Assembly (NCBI GenBank): GCA_035315685.1
Contig: DATFXR010000115.1
Location: 1-6,052, forward strand
Source of the DNA: QHWK01 sp035315685
Lineage (GTDB): Bacteria > Acidobacteriota > Vicinamibacteria > Vicinamibacterales > CAVVIG01
Length of the DNA stretch: 6,052 bases
Direction: 5' to 3'
This document shows positions 6,017 through 6,052 of the stretch, piece by piece (within the stretch, counting starts at the first letter, position 1; each line of letters starts with the position of its first letter). A model generated the notes under the pieces. It searched no databases, had not been told where the DNA came from, and worked only from the letters and a program-made list of their open reading frames with translations. A program made the position numbers and the translations under genes.

Positions 6017-6052
6017 ATGCCGCACAACACCTTGGAGTCGCTCGACTACGTC
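6017..6052 (+). CDS. N-terminal fragment of a new gene, possibly mutS2 (3' end outside window)
   Basis: ATG 6017 opens a frame that runs to the window edge, giving only MPHNTLESLDYV. The pattern TLExLdyxxV is like the first helix of MutS2, the SMR-domain MutS paralogue that acts on branched DNA or stalled ribosomes; those proteins begin with a short leader and then a TL..LEF.KV-type helix. Twelve residues are far too few for a firm call. No strong Shine-Dalgarno precedes the ATG. The gene is divergent from the transglutaminase operon and need not be related to it in function. Confidence 0.4.
   Translation, partial: MPHNTLESLDYV

Noticed and set aside
1..6052. CRISPR arrays, tRNA or rRNA genes, insertion sequences, toxin-antitoxin or phage genes
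   Set aside because: None seen. There are no regularly spaced direct repeats beyond the heptads at 1842-1869, no transposase-like frame, and almost all sequence is accounted for by the genes listed.

Overview
The window is GC-rich (clearly above 60 percent by eye) and densely coding, with overlapping genes and strong third-position G/C bias. Codon use, the DUF4159-like tail at the left edge and the gene families present would fit an Acidobacteriota-type soil bacterium (for example Vicinamibacteria). That assignment is an inference from family resemblance; no marker gene is present to prove it.

Layout. Positions 2-124 (+) hold the last 40 codons of a protein that resembles the C-terminus of DUF4159 proteins. 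It is followed within 7 bases by a DrrA-type ABC ATPase (132-1061, +) and its partner ABC-2 permease (1064-1837, +, or from a TTG at 1058). This is a rightward operon encoding a classic two-gene ABC exporter.

Positions 1838-1940 are a short gap between convergent genes, filled by a structured repeat. It has four GGGGCNN heptamers in perfect register (also a G-quadruplex motif), a perfect 13-bp inverted repeat extendable to 23 bp with G-U pairs, and two small hairpins nested inside.

The rest is a leftward operon, read from about 5988 down to 1941. It encodes a membrane-anchored transglutaminase-like protein with an intact Cys-His-Asp triad (4375-5988), a second ABC ATPase of the YtrB/CcmA-like type (3626-4378) and a large 12-TM permease (1941-3626). 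The genes overlap by 4 nt (ATGA) and 1 nt (TGATG), so they are probably translationally coupled. The permease looks like two fused half-permeases and would pair with a homodimer of the adjacent ATPase. The fixed linkage suggests that the extracytoplasmic transglutaminase-like enzyme and the exporter work in one process; the substrate cannot be read from the sequence.

At the right edge a new + strand gene starts at 6017, only 28 bases from the divergent transglutaminase start. Its 12 visible residues are compatible with the N-terminus of MutS2, but this is tentative. No tRNA, rRNA, CRISPR array, transposase or phage gene was seen. The most distinctive items are the convergent-junction repeat and the transglutaminase-ABC exporter operon.
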